Of a DNA stretch of 24,567 nt, positions 7,201 to 15,567 are shown in pieces (the stretch's first letter is position 1; each line of letters starts with the position of its first letter). A program made the position numbers and the translations under genes. The DNA comes from a virus. The notes beneath the pieces are model-generated. The model saw only the letters and a list, made by a program, of their open reading frames with translations, searched no databases and was not told the origin of the DNA. Where the stretch lies: the IMG/VR virus record IMGVR_UViG_3300017760_001430, positions 1 to 24,567 of that record, one strand, 5' to 3'.

Positions 7201-9300
7201 ATTATATTTTGCTCTCTCTGTAAAAAATCTTGCTAAATTAGGAGTTGTATATTTTCCAGATAAATCTCCAAAAGGTTCTATAATACTTGCATCTTCTTTA
7301 GCTTTTTTACTTTTAAACTTATTATCTCCTGAAGAAGGTATTTTTACTAACTGTCCTTTTCTTGTAGGTCTATTAGCTTTATCAAAAAAATAAATACCAT
7401 CACCATTTTTAAATAATGTATCGTAAAAATCTAAATCTGTTATAAATCTAGAAAGTTTATTCATAGAAATAGTTAAACGTTCAACAGGATTAGTTACTTC
7501 CCCATAAAATTCTCTAATTTCTTTTGGTACTTTACGTTGCTTTTCTAAAATATTTTTGTTAAGATTTGCTAACTTACCTTCTTGTTTTATTAAATTTACA
7601 TACTCTCCTTCTTTTTTTGTAATTAAATCTATTGCACTTTTAACTTGCTCTTCAATAGTTTTATCATCAGCTTTAGGATTTTTAGAAATAATTTTTTCTC
7701 TTAAAAAAGTCCTAACTGCTTCTAATTGTTTTGCAGTAGGTTTATAGTTTGGGTCTTCAAATGCTTTATAGCTTCGCCTTGCATAAAAACCTAACTGGTC
7801 TGTAATTTTCTTTTTATCAGTTTTACTAATGTATGGAGAGTCAAGTAAAAGTTTACTTAAATCATCTTGTAATTTTCTGGCATTTAAAATAGGTTCTCTA
7901 ACTTCTTCCGGAAATTGATTAAGCTTTCTTAAAAACTCTGCTCGTTGTGTTATAGGAGCTTTAGTTCCTCTACTCGTAATAATACCCGGAACTCTATAAT
8001 CACTAAATAGTAATAAATTAAGGTCATCAAAAAGTTTTTCATCTGTTAAATCTGTGCTTTTAAAAACTTTTTGCAATGCTGAATCTAAGTTGAGCATAGT
8101 GTTTTCTATAGTCTTATCAAATTTAGCTTGAACACCAGTATATTTTAATTTAGTCTGAAACATTTTTTTAGTCATACTTCCTCTTGATGTAAAAGTATTA
8201 GCTAAAAAATTTGAAAATCCTCTAATTGCAGGGTTAAAAGAAAACTTATTAAGACCTAAAAATGTTTCATTAAATCCTCCTAGGTCTCCTAAGTCTTCAT
8301 CTTTTTGTCCTCCTTTACCCTCTTCAGCTCTTTTATTAGCAGAGGTAATTTTTCTTTTTTTAAAACTTTCTTCTCGTGCAAATTTTAAAGAGTCATAATC
8401 ATCTGAATAATTTTTTAATTTATTCATAAATGATTCTATAGTATCAGAACCTTTTTCTTTAACACTTTTTAAAACAGGAAGTAACCAGTTTTTACCTGCA
8501 TAACCTAAAGATGCAAAACCAAGTCCTAATGCTCCAGATGTAATTAAACCTTCTCCTAATAAAGAAATTCTGTTTTTTAATTCACTTTTATCCTTGTCTG
8601 CTTTAAGAGGGTCAAGAAGATACTCTTCAATAAGTCTAAAAAAACCCTCGTTATCGTCTGATATAAATCCTCCTAATACATCCGCAAGTCTTTCTTCATA
8701 AGGATTTAAAGCAACTTGAAGTGCTGCCTCTGTTTGTAAAGTTGCTGCTCCAAATGTTTTTAATCCTTTTTTACCAAACGTAATAGTATCGACTGCTTTT
8801 TTACCTTTGTCCACAACAGTGGCAGGTGCTAAAAATTTTCCAGCAGCTCCAATAGGTGCAGTAAATTTTCTTGCTCCTACAATAGCAGCACCTAGTTCTC
8901 CCATTTGTCTGACAAATTGACCACCAAATGTCGAAGGTTGTTTAACTTTTGTAATAAATCTACCTCCCTCATCTTTAACTATGTCAGTATCGTCTTTATC
9001 TAAAATTGTTGCAGTGTAAAAATCTTGTAAAATTTTAGCAGTTTTAAGCTGCTCTTCTTCAGTTGGCTCATCAAAAAAACGATATAAGTCTACTACACCT
9101 TGAACTAATTCAGGTCCTATAGCTGTGATAGTTCTTCGATATTCTTCATCATACTCTTCATTAAGTTCTTTTGACCTACCGGGAAGGTTATACATTTTCC
9201 TAATAGGATTATATCTTTTTGAATATTCTTCAGCTATATCTTTAGAAAAACCAAAAATTTTATTTAAGGTAGAATTATCGTTATCTTTTTTATCTGCCAT
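4258..9300 (-). CDS. Giant internal virion (ejection) protein with ADP-ribosyltransferase-like C-terminus
   Basis: 1680 aa, the largest gene here. Position between smaller virion genes and the endolysin matches the large internal core protein of T7-like phages (gp16), which is ejected into the host ahead of DNA. No lytic transglycosylase domain is visible. The body is charged and helical, with hydrophobic stretches near residues 132-160, 243-270 and about 990-1015. A flexible G-G-L/proline segment near 1365-1400 (T-K-E-N-P-A-D-R-V-N-P) marks a domain boundary. From about 1484 the sequence has R-Y-Y-H-G-S, later G-F-D-G-I at 1627-1631 and D-V-I-A-V-F-D, the order seen in ADP-ribosyltransferase-like domains of phage polyvalent proteins. 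The usual glutamate before V-F appears as Asp. The start lacks a good ribosome binding site. Confidence 0.8.
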   Translation of the reverse strand: MADKKDNDNSTLNKIFGFSKDIAEEYSKRYNPIRKMYNLPGRSKELNEEYDEEYRRTITAIGPELVQGVVDLYRFFDEPTEEEQLKTAKILQDFYTATILDKDDTDIVKDEGGRFITKVKQPSTFGGQFVRQMGELGAAIVGARKFTAPIGAAGKFLAPATVVDKGKKAVDTITFGKKGLKTFGAATLQTEAALQVALNPYEERLADVLGGFISDDNEGFFRLIEEYLLDPLKADKDKSELKNRISLLGEGLITSGALGLGFASLGYAGKNWLLPVLKSVKEKGSDTIESFMNKLKNYSDDYDSLKFAREESFKKRKITSANKRAEEGKGGQKDEDLGDLGGFNETFLGLNKFSFNPAIRGFSNFLANTFTSRGSMTKKMFQTKLKYTGVQAKFDKTIENTMLNLDSALQKVFKSTDLTDEKLFDDLNLLLFSDYRVPGIITSRGTKAPITQRAEFLRKLNQFPEEVREPILNARKLQDDLSKLLLDSPYISKTDKKKITDQLGFYARRSYKAFEDPNYKPTAKQLEAVRTFLREKIISKNPKADDKTIEEQVKSAIDLITKKEGEYVNLIKQEGKLANLNKNILEKQRKVPKEIREFYGEVTNPVERLTISMNKLSRFITDLDFYDTLFKNGDGIYFFDKANRPTRKGQLVKIPSSGDNKFKSKKAKEDASIIEPFGDLSGKYTTPNLARFFTERAKYNTPYGFEETADNIFANTAQYLYKNWMYFKGFSQRMKTVWNQGTHLQNVAGGAHATMAQGVFPTNKEFTKAWGAVRSDFLKKTDKEQQAYVEKLTGLNIINKGPVAREIKGLMRDYEDIKNPLDFSGGKLKTRNTLLSNIKEKATKFSDDLTDIYIAEDDFFKILMYEVELKNLKKFNDALPDDYDGFFKFKNTEAIEKEAANKVLKSLPNYDIIPPNFLSLRRAPIGNFFSFLAESTRIAVQGPIHAMDEITLGNKLIKDGLTDAGKLMRNRGIKRIAAQTAIGAPGELVKMVGNTAVKYGAPVGVGVLGYQAFNRYVTGIDEQQERDLKLFAADFLQNDNLVFTRHPETGKLLMINTSRYDFYDYPNKLITFVPKYIDEINLPEGDANEFAFRAVEDSLLPFFGEAMFTDVMTDYWLQGGRDNNGRLLKSRFLNPGQEFDPEKGTIHKDNLMILVEKLAVTLSPGAFVSAARYLENYGKDETKFNQEVFEGLEFLKLVSGIGATSMEDEYLESVFEYKTNEFLGRKRYLERQIRRFATEADTPDELIENIKAVHTDYHKAVTKYYRLVQASKRLDINFKSKMDDQNVPELIRKSLGGGPAEYSSNFFPLDFDTDTFEEIVKTNKDISRFYPNIRAEVKSLKRSYYEMPLFDYDNTQEGKERVSKSTGGLITGTEDVPYTKENPADRVNPYTGEPYSGLVVEDFPLLNRMPMNEGGLTDEEKDRLDAEVERMGGVRSGSLQSNAPVIELLVGGNTAKIIAGIGKDGYKLVDNLLKNSKRVPKPLRYYHGSTLKLKEVTPMADRVDPKLQNMFQAASYLGKPTEKGLDISNYYARGGGFVNIIDEKVFNEVVKNLYNPRNISDDVLKNINKEITTRKNLIDFAKRTNTRKNLGKFRKELVDLENLVKPYGSGYISKVSPVQRKVLKREGFDGIDISDDVIAVFDKLPVRRAARGSLTDKLLKRRQLKELEKAQLKKVTNNNV

Positions 9301-9324
9301 TATTTTGTTAAGTTAAGAATTAAC

Positions 9325-10728
9325 TTATTTTAGATTTAAACCACCTAGTAAAGTTTTACCTTCTTGAATTAAATACTGTAAGTATGTAGGTTTGTTTGTA
9401 TAATTAGGATTTCTTTTATCATTTATAGCATTAGCTTCTTCATTATCTATATCTTGTTTTATTAATTCTGCATTATCTACGTCTATAAAATAATTTATTT
9501 GGTCTACAATTAATGCTTCCTCAACAGATGACATACCTAATTGATTTAATTGTATTTGAGCAATTTCTCGAATGTCTTCATTTATACTTGCATCACTTAT
9601 AACACGCATAAGTTTTTTAGCTTTTTTAATTGTATCAGGGTCTGTATTATATACAGTTTCATTAACATAATCATTTCGACCTTCAATAAAAGCATTATAT
9701 TCTGGAGTTCCTACTGTAGGTAATGTGTTTATTTTATTATCAGATAAATATTTTCCTTCATAAAATAATTTAGCATCTTTAATTTCTTTTGCTAATTTAC
9801 TTTCATTATTAGGATTTAGTATCCTAGTTGATACAACCATACTTACAAGTTCATCTTCAGTAATAGATTGATTTTCTGGTTTGTCATTAATTCGTGCATT
9901 TAAAACACGGTATTCATCCATAGATAAAATATCTTTATATCTATTAGTAACTTCTACTATAGCTTGTTTTTTATCAAATTTTGGTTGAGCAGCTAAATAA
10001 TCTGCAGCAGCTAGACTTCCAAACTTTTCATTTTCTTCTTGAGTATCTATTGCTGTATTACCCTCTTCAACAGCTAATTGTAAATCAGCTTTTCTATCAT
10101 CAAACCAAGAAGGAAATATTTTATTTGCAACAGATTTTAACAAACTCGATTGAGTTGGGTCATCTTTAAATCGTCTTTTTTCAGCTTTATAAGTATCATA
10201 ATAAGCTTTATCATACTCTTGAAAAGTTCTTGAAGTTATTAAAGGATTTGTACCCATTTGTTCTAAATCTCTTTCAGCTTTTCCTAGCGTATTTTGCCAT
10301 AATTCATCTACTAATCTTTGAGTATCGCCTTTGTAAAAAGCTTTATTAGCAAACTGCACTCCTGCTTGAGAAATAGCTTCGTCATTATTGTAAAGAAATT
10401 TAGCATAGTCTCGTATACCTGTACTTGGGTTTGCTTTATATTTATCATAAAAATTTCTGTTTTCATTTTCTTTATTATAAATAGTTCTTCTAGATTCTTG
10501 CTCACTTTGAAAAGTTTCATCTAAGTTGGCAAGGTTATCTAATAATTTCTGTTGTAGTTTTCTTTGCTTACCTTGAAAAATAGCAGTCAAACCTGTTAAA
10601 AATAATGCTTTGTTTCTGTCTCTTACATTCTGACCTCTACCTCTTGCTAACAAACTATTAAATACATCAAAGTCTTGTTGCATACCTTGACCACCAATAA
10701 ATAATTTTTTTCTTGAATCTTCTGACAT
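9325..10728 (-). CDS. Probable internal virion protein
   Basis: 467 aa, soluble, highly charged and predicted to be almost entirely helical, with long Q/E/K/N-rich stretches and no membrane helix or cysteine motif. The N-terminus contains F-I-G-G-Q-G-M, then L-A-R-G-R-G-Q-N-V-R-D-R. It lies 1 bp after the preceding gene and 24 bp before the giant internal protein gene, with GAGG about 9 nt before the start. Size, composition and position fit a T7 gp15-like component of the ejected core, but I see no specific motif. Structural role is inferred from context. Confidence 0.6.
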   Translation of the reverse strand: MSEDSRKKLFIGGQGMQQDFDVFNSLLARGRGQNVRDRNKALFLTGLTAIFQGKQRKLQQKLLDNLANLDETFQSEQESRRTIYNKENENRNFYDKYKANPSTGIRDYAKFLYNNDEAISQAGVQFANKAFYKGDTQRLVDELWQNTLGKAERDLEQMGTNPLITSRTFQEYDKAYYDTYKAEKRRFKDDPTQSSLLKSVANKIFPSWFDDRKADLQLAVEEGNTAIDTQEENEKFGSLAAADYLAAQPKFDKKQAIVEVTNRYKDILSMDEYRVLNARINDKPENQSITEDELVSMVVSTRILNPNNESKLAKEIKDAKLFYEGKYLSDNKINTLPTVGTPEYNAFIEGRNDYVNETVYNTDPDTIKKAKKLMRVISDASINEDIREIAQIQLNQLGMSSVEEALIVDQINYFIDVDNAELIKQDIDNEEANAINDKRNPNYTNKPTYLQYLIQEGKTLLGGLNLK

Positions 10729-10729
10729 T

Positions 10730-11479
10730 TTATACTACCTCTTCTTGTTTAGTTAGTAAGCTTCTCATCTCTGGACCTTTATCTTTTATTTTATCTAGTA
10801 AATTTTTTCCTACTACTTCTTCTGCTCTAGCAACTGCTGTATCTTTATTATCTTCAGTAATTTGTTTTTTACTTCTAATATCTTCAGCAGCTTTTCTAAA
10901 CTGTGCTACTCGTTCATTTACTTCAACTTCATCAGATTCACCAATATCATTAGGTTCAATATTATATTCTATACCGGCTTCAGAACCTATTGACATTACC
11001 GTATACATAATAGGTTCTGCTAATAACAACATAGTGTCAGGATTTATTTCGCCATTAACAAACTTTGTATATAAGATTGTATTAGTAATATCAGTTACTG
11101 CAACTCCATCTGCTAAAGATTTTATAATACCTTTCATTGATTCAGGGCTTAAAATATCTGCAGTGATAGAAGTTAGAGCATCTCTAGGGTTAGCAAACTT
11201 TGCAGGTTTTTCCCAAGGATAAGGGTTTTTAGGGTCATTAACTAATGATTGTCCGGGAATTGCTACACCTTTTACAGTATCATTTGCTAATTGATTTAAA
11301 GCTGGTTCAGATGTTTGACCATCAGCTATTAGTTTAGTAGGTTCATTATCTATTGCATCTACTAATTCTGATATATCAATATCTGCTTCAGCAACATCTG
11401 ATACACTTTGTACTATTGCATCTGATAAATTTCTTTTTACAAATTTTCTATTTAAAGGATTAATTTTTTGTTCTGCCAT
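10730..11479 (-). CDS. Conserved marine-phage virion-associated protein
   Basis: 249 aa. At about residues 75-99 it has P-G-Q-S-L-V-N-D-P-K-N-P-Y-P-W-E-K-P followed by F-A-N-P-R-D-A-L, a stretch I associate from memory with conserved structural proteins of marine phages. It is followed by a helical middle with a hydrophobic helix (D-T-M-L-L-L-A-E-P-I-M-Y) and a charged C-terminus rich in E and K. The start shares one base with the upstream stop (TAATG) and the stop is 1 bp from the next gene, so it is part of the virion operon. Exact role unknown; an internal or scaffold-like component is most likely. Confidence 0.6.
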   Translation of the reverse strand: MAEQKINPLNRKFVKRNLSDAIVQSVSDVAEADIDISELVDAIDNEPTKLIADGQTSEPALNQLANDTVKGVAIPGQSLVNDPKNPYPWEKPAKFANPRDALTSITADILSPESMKGIIKSLADGVAVTDITNTILYTKFVNGEINPDTMLLLAEPIMYTVMSIGSEAGIEYNIEPNDIGESDEVEVNERVAQFRKAAEDIRSKKQITEDNKDTAVARAEEVVGKNLLDKIKDKGPEMRSLLTKQEEVV

Positions 11480-12897
11480 TATCCCACCTGTATTGGTAAT
11501 ATTTGTTGTCTAAATAATTCTCCACCGGCTGCATTTATATCTCCTGAACCATAAGTTAAATTTTCATAAGCAGCAAGTGGGTTTATATCTGCTGCTACTA
11601 AAGCAGCTTGGAAAGGTTGATAAGCCATTCCAGCACCAACACCTGATAGAGTCTGTGACGGCACTCCGGACTGTAAAGGTGCATCTCCTTGAATTGCACC
11701 CATTGCTACTGAACCTGCAATGCTAGTACCAAAATCCATTACACCATCAACTACTTTTTCAGCACTGAAAGAGTCTTTAATACCTTTAGCAAGTTTTTCT
11801 CCATAAGACATAGGTTTAGTTATTGCTACATTTCTAAGACCTACATCAGGATTTGAAAAATCTACAGCTAACTGGTCTCTAAGTATAGATGTATCAGGTT
11901 TAAAACCCGGAGAAACATTTGCTAAGTTTTGTTGTAAACCTGCAGTTGGGTCTCCTAAAGAAAGAGGGTCAGGCATTCCTAATCCTTCTGGTCTAAATGA
12001 AGCAAGAGTAGAATCTAAACTGCTTTGACTAACTCCAGTAGCTAAATCAAACTTAGGTTGTAGATTACCTATATCTGCTGTAAAGTCAGTAATACCAGAA
12101 GTGTTTATATTTAATTCAGGTAAAATATAATTATTTAAACTCGATATAGGTTTTAATCCATCAGCAGTTTTAGCAAATGCAGCACCTACCTCATCTACAA
12201 ATATAGTATCTGGTGTGGTAACAGGACTCATATCTGTTAAATTTCCTACAGGTTTTGCTGGTAATCCAGAATCTGCTATAGCTGCAGAAACATCTGCTGG
12301 TGAAGTTACGTCTGTACTTATTTGACCTGTTCCTGTTATTTTTCTCATTTCTTGGTAGTCAGCTAAGTTTTCAGCAAAATTATCACCATAAGCTGAAGCA
12401 TCTAAAGTACCATCTGCTCCCATAGCATCTAATTTACCTTGAGTCAAATCAAGACTTTCTCCTCCAACTTTTGCAGCTTGAGCTTGTTTAATTTTTGAAC
12501 CGATTCCAGCAAAGGCAGCTCCAGTTGCAGCACCGAATGCTCCAGCTTTTAAAGCATCTTTAAAGCTACCACCAGCCATAACAACTCCACCTGCTCCCAT
12601 TACTGCACCACTGATTGCACCAGTAGCCACGGCAGCAGCAGTTACTCCTAATCCTGATAAAGCAGGTAAAGCAGCAATAGCTCCGGGTAACATGACGGCT
12701 GCTGTTATCATTAAACCTAGCCGTACATACTTGTTTCTAGTTAGCTCTTTAACTCCTTTAAAAGTTTTCTTTTGAATTTTTTTAACTACATTAACAGCTT
12801 TTTTAACTCCTTTGGCAACTTTACTAATCTGTTTTTTAACAGCACCAACTACTTTTTTACCAATTTTTATTGGATTTATTTTATCTAGTAATCCCAT
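11479..12897 (-). CDS. Probable ejected virion protein with basic N-terminus and glycine-zipper membrane region
   Basis: 472 aa. Residues 1-55 are strongly basic and amphipathic (repeated K-K, for example K-K-V-V-G-A-V-K-K). Residues about 58-135 are hydrophobic and Gly/Ala-rich, with G-A-x-x-G-A-x-M-G-A-G-G spacing typical of glycine-zipper membrane insertion. The rest is polar, of low complexity and D/S/P/T-rich. A membrane-active, positively charged protein among core genes suggests a T7 gp14-like role: forming or lining the outer-membrane or periplasmic channel during DNA ejection. This is inferred; no catalytic motif is visible. GGAGAATATT precedes the ATG. Confidence 0.6.
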   Translation of the reverse strand: MGLLDKINPIKIGKKVVGAVKKQISKVAKGVKKAVNVVKKIQKKTFKGVKELTRNKYVRLGLMITAAVMLPGAIAALPALSGLGVTAAAVATGAISGAVMGAGGVVMAGGSFKDALKAGAFGAATGAAFAGIGSKIKQAQAAKVGGESLDLTQGKLDAMGADGTLDASAYGDNFAENLADYQEMRKITGTGQISTDVTSPADVSAAIADSGLPAKPVGNLTDMSPVTTPDTIFVDEVGAAFAKTADGLKPISSLNNYILPELNINTSGITDFTADIGNLQPKFDLATGVSQSSLDSTLASFRPEGLGMPDPLSLGDPTAGLQQNLANVSPGFKPDTSILRDQLAVDFSNPDVGLRNVAITKPMSYGEKLAKGIKDSFSAEKVVDGVMDFGTSIAGSVAMGAIQGDAPLQSGVPSQTLSGVGAGMAYQPFQAALVAADINPLAAYENLTYGSGDINAAGGELFRQQILPIQVG

Positions 12898-12906
12898 AAT
12901 ATTCTC

Positions 12907-14961
12907 CTATGATACATCATCTGCTAATGCTCTTACTAAAGTTTCCAAACCTGTAGTATCTTTATAACTAGCAGGGTCAGCAGCTAATGCTGTATTTAGT
13001 AAAGCACCTATTCTTGCTTTTTCGTTTTCTGCAAATCTAAAATCAAAGTCAGCTTGGTCTCTAAGCTCTTGCCAAAGAAAAGCCTGTGCCTGACTACTAA
13101 GATTAAAAGCATTTTGTGCATTCTGTAAATTAACTGCATTCTGTGCTGCAGTATTTGCAGTATTAGTTTGTCTTCGCCACTGAATGTTACTAGCCTCAAC
13201 AGCAGCAGCATTCTGTGCATTCCATTGATTTCTAGCAAAATCTTGATTAGCATTAAACTGGTCAATTTGGGTAGCTAGTTGTGCGTTTAATCTATTTACT
13301 TCTGCAGTCCTACCAGCATCTCTAGCTGCAGCAGCATTAGCTTGAGTAGCATTAAATTCAGAAGTAGCATTTTGTTGAGCTGCATTAAATTGATTCATTT
13401 GTGCAGATAAGTTAGCCATAAATTGCTCTGTTTGATTTGTACTGGTAGCATTAAACTGTGCAGCAGCATTTTGTGCAGCTTGATTAGTTAACATTCTTTG
13501 TTGGTCTTGTTGAGCTCTTAATATATTTACTTGTTGCTCTGCATTTAAATTAGCTAAATCTACTGATAAAAAAGATTTTGCATTTTGTATAGCTAACTTT
13601 GTATTTGCATCAGCCTCTACAATATTTGCTTGAGACATTAATACAGCGTTTTGAATAATTCCTTGTTGCTCTGCTGTAGCATCTTGTAATGAAACAGTTT
13701 GTAAAAATTTACTATTAGCTAAAGCAGTTTGTTGGTCAGCAGTAAATTGTGCTAAGTCTAATTTAAAAACATTATTAGCATTTTGTAATGCTGTTTGTTG
13801 TTGAAACTGAGCATTAGCTAAAGCTTCTTGACTTATTAAAGTTTTTTCTTGTGCTACTGATTGTTGGATAGCTTGAGCATTAGCTTGGGCAATCGGAACT
13901 GAAGATTGTATTATAGCATTTATTAAATTATCTCTACCTACTGTAGAAGCTTCTAACCCTCTTTGTGCTAACATTTGTTCTACAGCAGCTACGGCAGGTT
14001 GTGCCCATGTAGGTATTTGACCATTTTCAATACCTTTTAATAAAGTATCTAATTGATTACTTACTAAGGCTTCTTGTGGTAAACCCTCAATAACACCTCT
14101 TTGTGCTTCAGTAAAATCAGTTAATCTATCTTCTAGTGCTTCAGGATTATCTCCTAATGCAGTAATTGTTGCTTCATCTAATCCAGCAGTTCTTAATTGT
14201 TTTTTAGCTCTAGTAACTCTTGCTAATGTTGTACCACTTGCTTGAGCTGCAGTTGCAATCGACTGTGGACTTATTTGACCAACTACTCTTTCAGCAACTG
14301 CTCCTTCTCTTACTTTTACTTCAGCAGCATCAATCGGCTGTATTCTTTGTACTCCTGCAATTTTAGCAAGTTCTTCATCAGCTAGTGTTGTTTGTGCAGC
14401 AGTAACAGTAGGAGCTTCAGTTATTTGTGCAGGTTGTACTGTAGCTACAGGTGCAACTGTAGGAGTAGCTACGGTTTGTGGAGGTTGTATAGTTGTAACT
14501 TGTTCTGTAGGAGTTGCAGCGACCTGAGTTTGTCCTACAGTAGTAGCTGTAGGCATTATAGTTCCTTGTTGTTGAATATTAGCATCTACTTGTTGAACAG
14601 CAGGTATTTGACCAGCAACAGGAACTTGTCCTGCTGCAGCCTGTTCTAATTTAGCTCTGTTAGCTGCTTTTTGTTGTTCTGTCATTGCCATATTTTCTCC
14701 TGTTGTCTCTTTCGGTGGTGGCGGTGGCGGTGGTGGTGGCGGTGGTGGTGGACCGATTGGATTACTAGCTATATATTCTTGTACTTTATCTTCAGCTACA
14801 GCTTGACTAAAACCTGCTTCCCAATTAGACAGACCTATATCACCATCGCCTATTCCTCCGGGATAAAACTTTTTTCTTTGACCGTCTTTAGAAACTTGAC
14901 CACCTTTACGATAGTCTTGACGTTCAGAAGTAGTACCTGCTCTTTTGTACTTTTTCTTCAT
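12907..14961 (-). CDS. Virion protein with polyproline run and long hendecad-repeat helix
   Basis: 684 aa in clear segments. Residues 1-70 are basic, with G-G motifs (R-K-G-G-Q, Y-P-G-G). Residues 71-83 are 13 consecutive prolines. Residues about 110-190 are a P/T/V/Q-rich linker. Residues 190-370 are helical. Residues 379-620 are 22 exact-length 11-residue repeats rich in A, N and Q with a recurring F-N-A. The C-terminal 60 residues are normal in composition and end in D-D-V-S. The 11-residue period predicts a long, slightly right-handed coiled coil or rod. The protein sits between tail genes and ejected proteins, so it may be a fibrous tail or core component. Residue M91 is preceded by AGGAGA and could be a second start. 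I do not recognise a family. Confidence 0.65.
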   Translation of the reverse strand: MKKKYKRAGTTSERQDYRKGGQVSKDGQRKKFYPGGIGDGDIGLSNWEAGFSQAVAEDKVQEYIASNPIGPPPPPPPPPPPPPKETTGENMAMTEQQKAANRAKLEQAAAGQVPVAGQIPAVQQVDANIQQQGTIMPTATTVGQTQVAATPTEQVTTIQPPQTVATPTVAPVATVQPAQITEAPTVTAAQTTLADEELAKIAGVQRIQPIDAAEVKVREGAVAERVVGQISPQSIATAAQASGTTLARVTRAKKQLRTAGLDEATITALGDNPEALEDRLTDFTEAQRGVIEGLPQEALVSNQLDTLLKGIENGQIPTWAQPAVAAVEQMLAQRGLEASTVGRDNLINAIIQSSVPIAQANAQAIQQSVAQEKTLISQEALANAQFQQQTALQNANNVFKLDLAQFTADQQTALANSKFLQTVSLQDATAEQQGIIQNAVLMSQANIVEADANTKLAIQNAKSFLSVDLANLNAEQQVNILRAQQDQQRMLTNQAAQNAAAQFNATSTNQTEQFMANLSAQMNQFNAAQQNATSEFNATQANAAAARDAGRTAEVNRLNAQLATQIDQFNANQDFARNQWNAQNAAAVEASNIQWRRQTNTANTAAQNAVNLQNAQNAFNLSSQAQAFLWQELRDQADFDFRFAENEKARIGALLNTALAADPASYKDTTGLETLVRALADDVS
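13102..13827 (-). repeat. 22 tandem hendecad (11-codon) repeats in the 684-aa virion gene
   Basis: Residues 379-620 divide into 22 units of exactly 11 residues without gaps. Early units pair as 22-mers (E-A-L-A-N-A-Q-F-Q-Q-Q / T-A-L-Q-N-A-N-N-V-F-K; L-D-L-A-Q-F-T-A-D-Q-Q / T-A-L-A-N-S-K-F-L-Q-T). Later ones share x-x-x-F-N-A (M-N-Q-F-N-A-A-Q-Q-N-A; T-S-E-F-N-A-T-Q-A-N-A; I-D-Q-F-N-A-N-Q-D-F-A). The DNA units have diverged, so this is a protein-level repeat. Confidence 0.75.
14689..14701 (-). promoter_or_regulatory. Possible internal ribosome binding site and start (M91) of the 684-aa gene
   Basis: Just after the proline run the minus strand reads AGGAGA, 4 nt, then ATG-GCA-ATG (M91 and M93). 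This is a better ribosome binding site than the one at the annotated start, where only GGTAAAATAGTAT is seen. It could produce a 594-aa form without the basic N-terminus and proline run. Coincidence cannot be excluded. Confidence 0.35.
14713..14751 (-). repeat. Tract of 13 consecutive proline codons
   Basis: Residues 71-83 of the 684-aa virion protein are uninterrupted proline, encoded by a mix of CCA, CCG and CCC codons in a locally GC-rich island within an AT-rich genome. Long proline runs stall ribosomes and need elongation factor P. Confidence 0.9.
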
Positions 14962-14969
14962 ATACTATT

Positions 14970-15212
14970 TTACCTTAATTCAAACAGTTTGTCAAGCTTT
15001 TCGTCTAATTTATCTAACCTATCTACTAAGTCTCTCATAACTGCTCTGGACTCATTTTTCGTAACATAGTCTCTAGCTATTTCTTCTCTAGTTTTATTTA
15101 ACAAAATATCAACACGTTTATTTTCTTGAGAGTTTTGTCGAATGTTATAGAGTATTGGAGCTAGAACTAATGTTATAAAAGCATTCCATATCAGGTATGA
15201 AGATATTTCCAT
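14970..15212 (-). CDS. Small membrane-anchored coiled-coil protein
   Basis: 80 aa. Residues about 6-24 form one N-terminal transmembrane helix (L-I-W-N-A-F-I-T-L-V-L-A-P-I-L-Y). A charged linker follows, then a C-terminal coiled coil with heptad hydrophobics (L-V-D-R-L-D-K-L-D-E-K-L-D-K-L-F). Small phage proteins of this form accompany tail genes and sometimes lysis genes; an inner-membrane spanin is one alternative, although no outer-membrane partner gene is seen. Spacing is 9 bp to the next gene and 1 bp from the previous. Function unknown. Confidence 0.65.
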   Translation of the reverse strand: MEISSYLIWNAFITLVLAPILYNIRQNSQENKRVDILLNKTREEIARDYVTKNESRAVMRDLVDRLDKLDEKLDKLFELR

Positions 15213-15213
15213 A

Positions 15214-15567
15214 TTAGCCCACCTGTTTAGTTTGAACTGTTGGTGTAACTAACTCAGCTATATTTGCATCAAGACCAGCTTTCATTTCTGTAATCTTATC
15301 TGCACCCATAGCTTCTTCAACCCAACCTTGTACATCACTTACAGTTAAATCTGCAAAAGCTGTAAAGCTTGATAAGTCTGAAGTGTCTAGTGATTGCGTA
15401 CCATATACTGACGTAGAAATAGGTACATCATTACCTAAAAAATCTTTAACAGTATGAGCATCATCTTCTGCATTTAATCGCCAGTGGACATTAAAAACAG
15501 TATCAGCGTTGCTGTCTATTTCTTTAACATCTACAGTGCTTACATTCCATGTGTAGTTAATTGCCAT
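15214..15567 (-). CDS. Conserved small tail-region protein
   Basis: 117 aa, starting M-A-I-N-Y-T-W-N-V-S-T-V-D-V after AAAGGAGAAT. It has a beta-rich first half with V-F-N-V-H-W-R-L-N-A, a middle T-Q-S-L-D-T-S-D-L-S-S-F-T and a helical C-terminus (V-Q-G-W-V-E-E-A-M-G) ending L-V-T-P-T-V. This pattern is widespread among marine phages next to fibre genes, as I recall; no molecular function is established to my knowledge. The gene follows the large fibre gene, so a tail-assembly or fibre-associated role is likely. Confidence 0.7.
   Translation of the reverse strand: MAINYTWNVSTVDVKEIDSNADTVFNVHWRLNAEDDAHTVKDFLGNDVPISTSVYGTQSLDTSDLSSFTAFADLTVSDVQGWVEEAMGADKITEMKAGLDANIAELVTPTVQTKQVG

Noticed and set aside
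10713-11222. A 169-aa plus-strand frame opposite virion genes
   Set aside because: It is an antisense shadow of the 249-aa gene; low-complexity S/L/I composition, no ribosome binding site, and the minus-strand frame has a recognisable conserved motif.
14671-15069. Plus-strand frame starting near a W/R-rich run
   Set aside because: The W-R-W run is the reverse complement of the polyproline codons; the frame spans three minus-strand gene boundaries.
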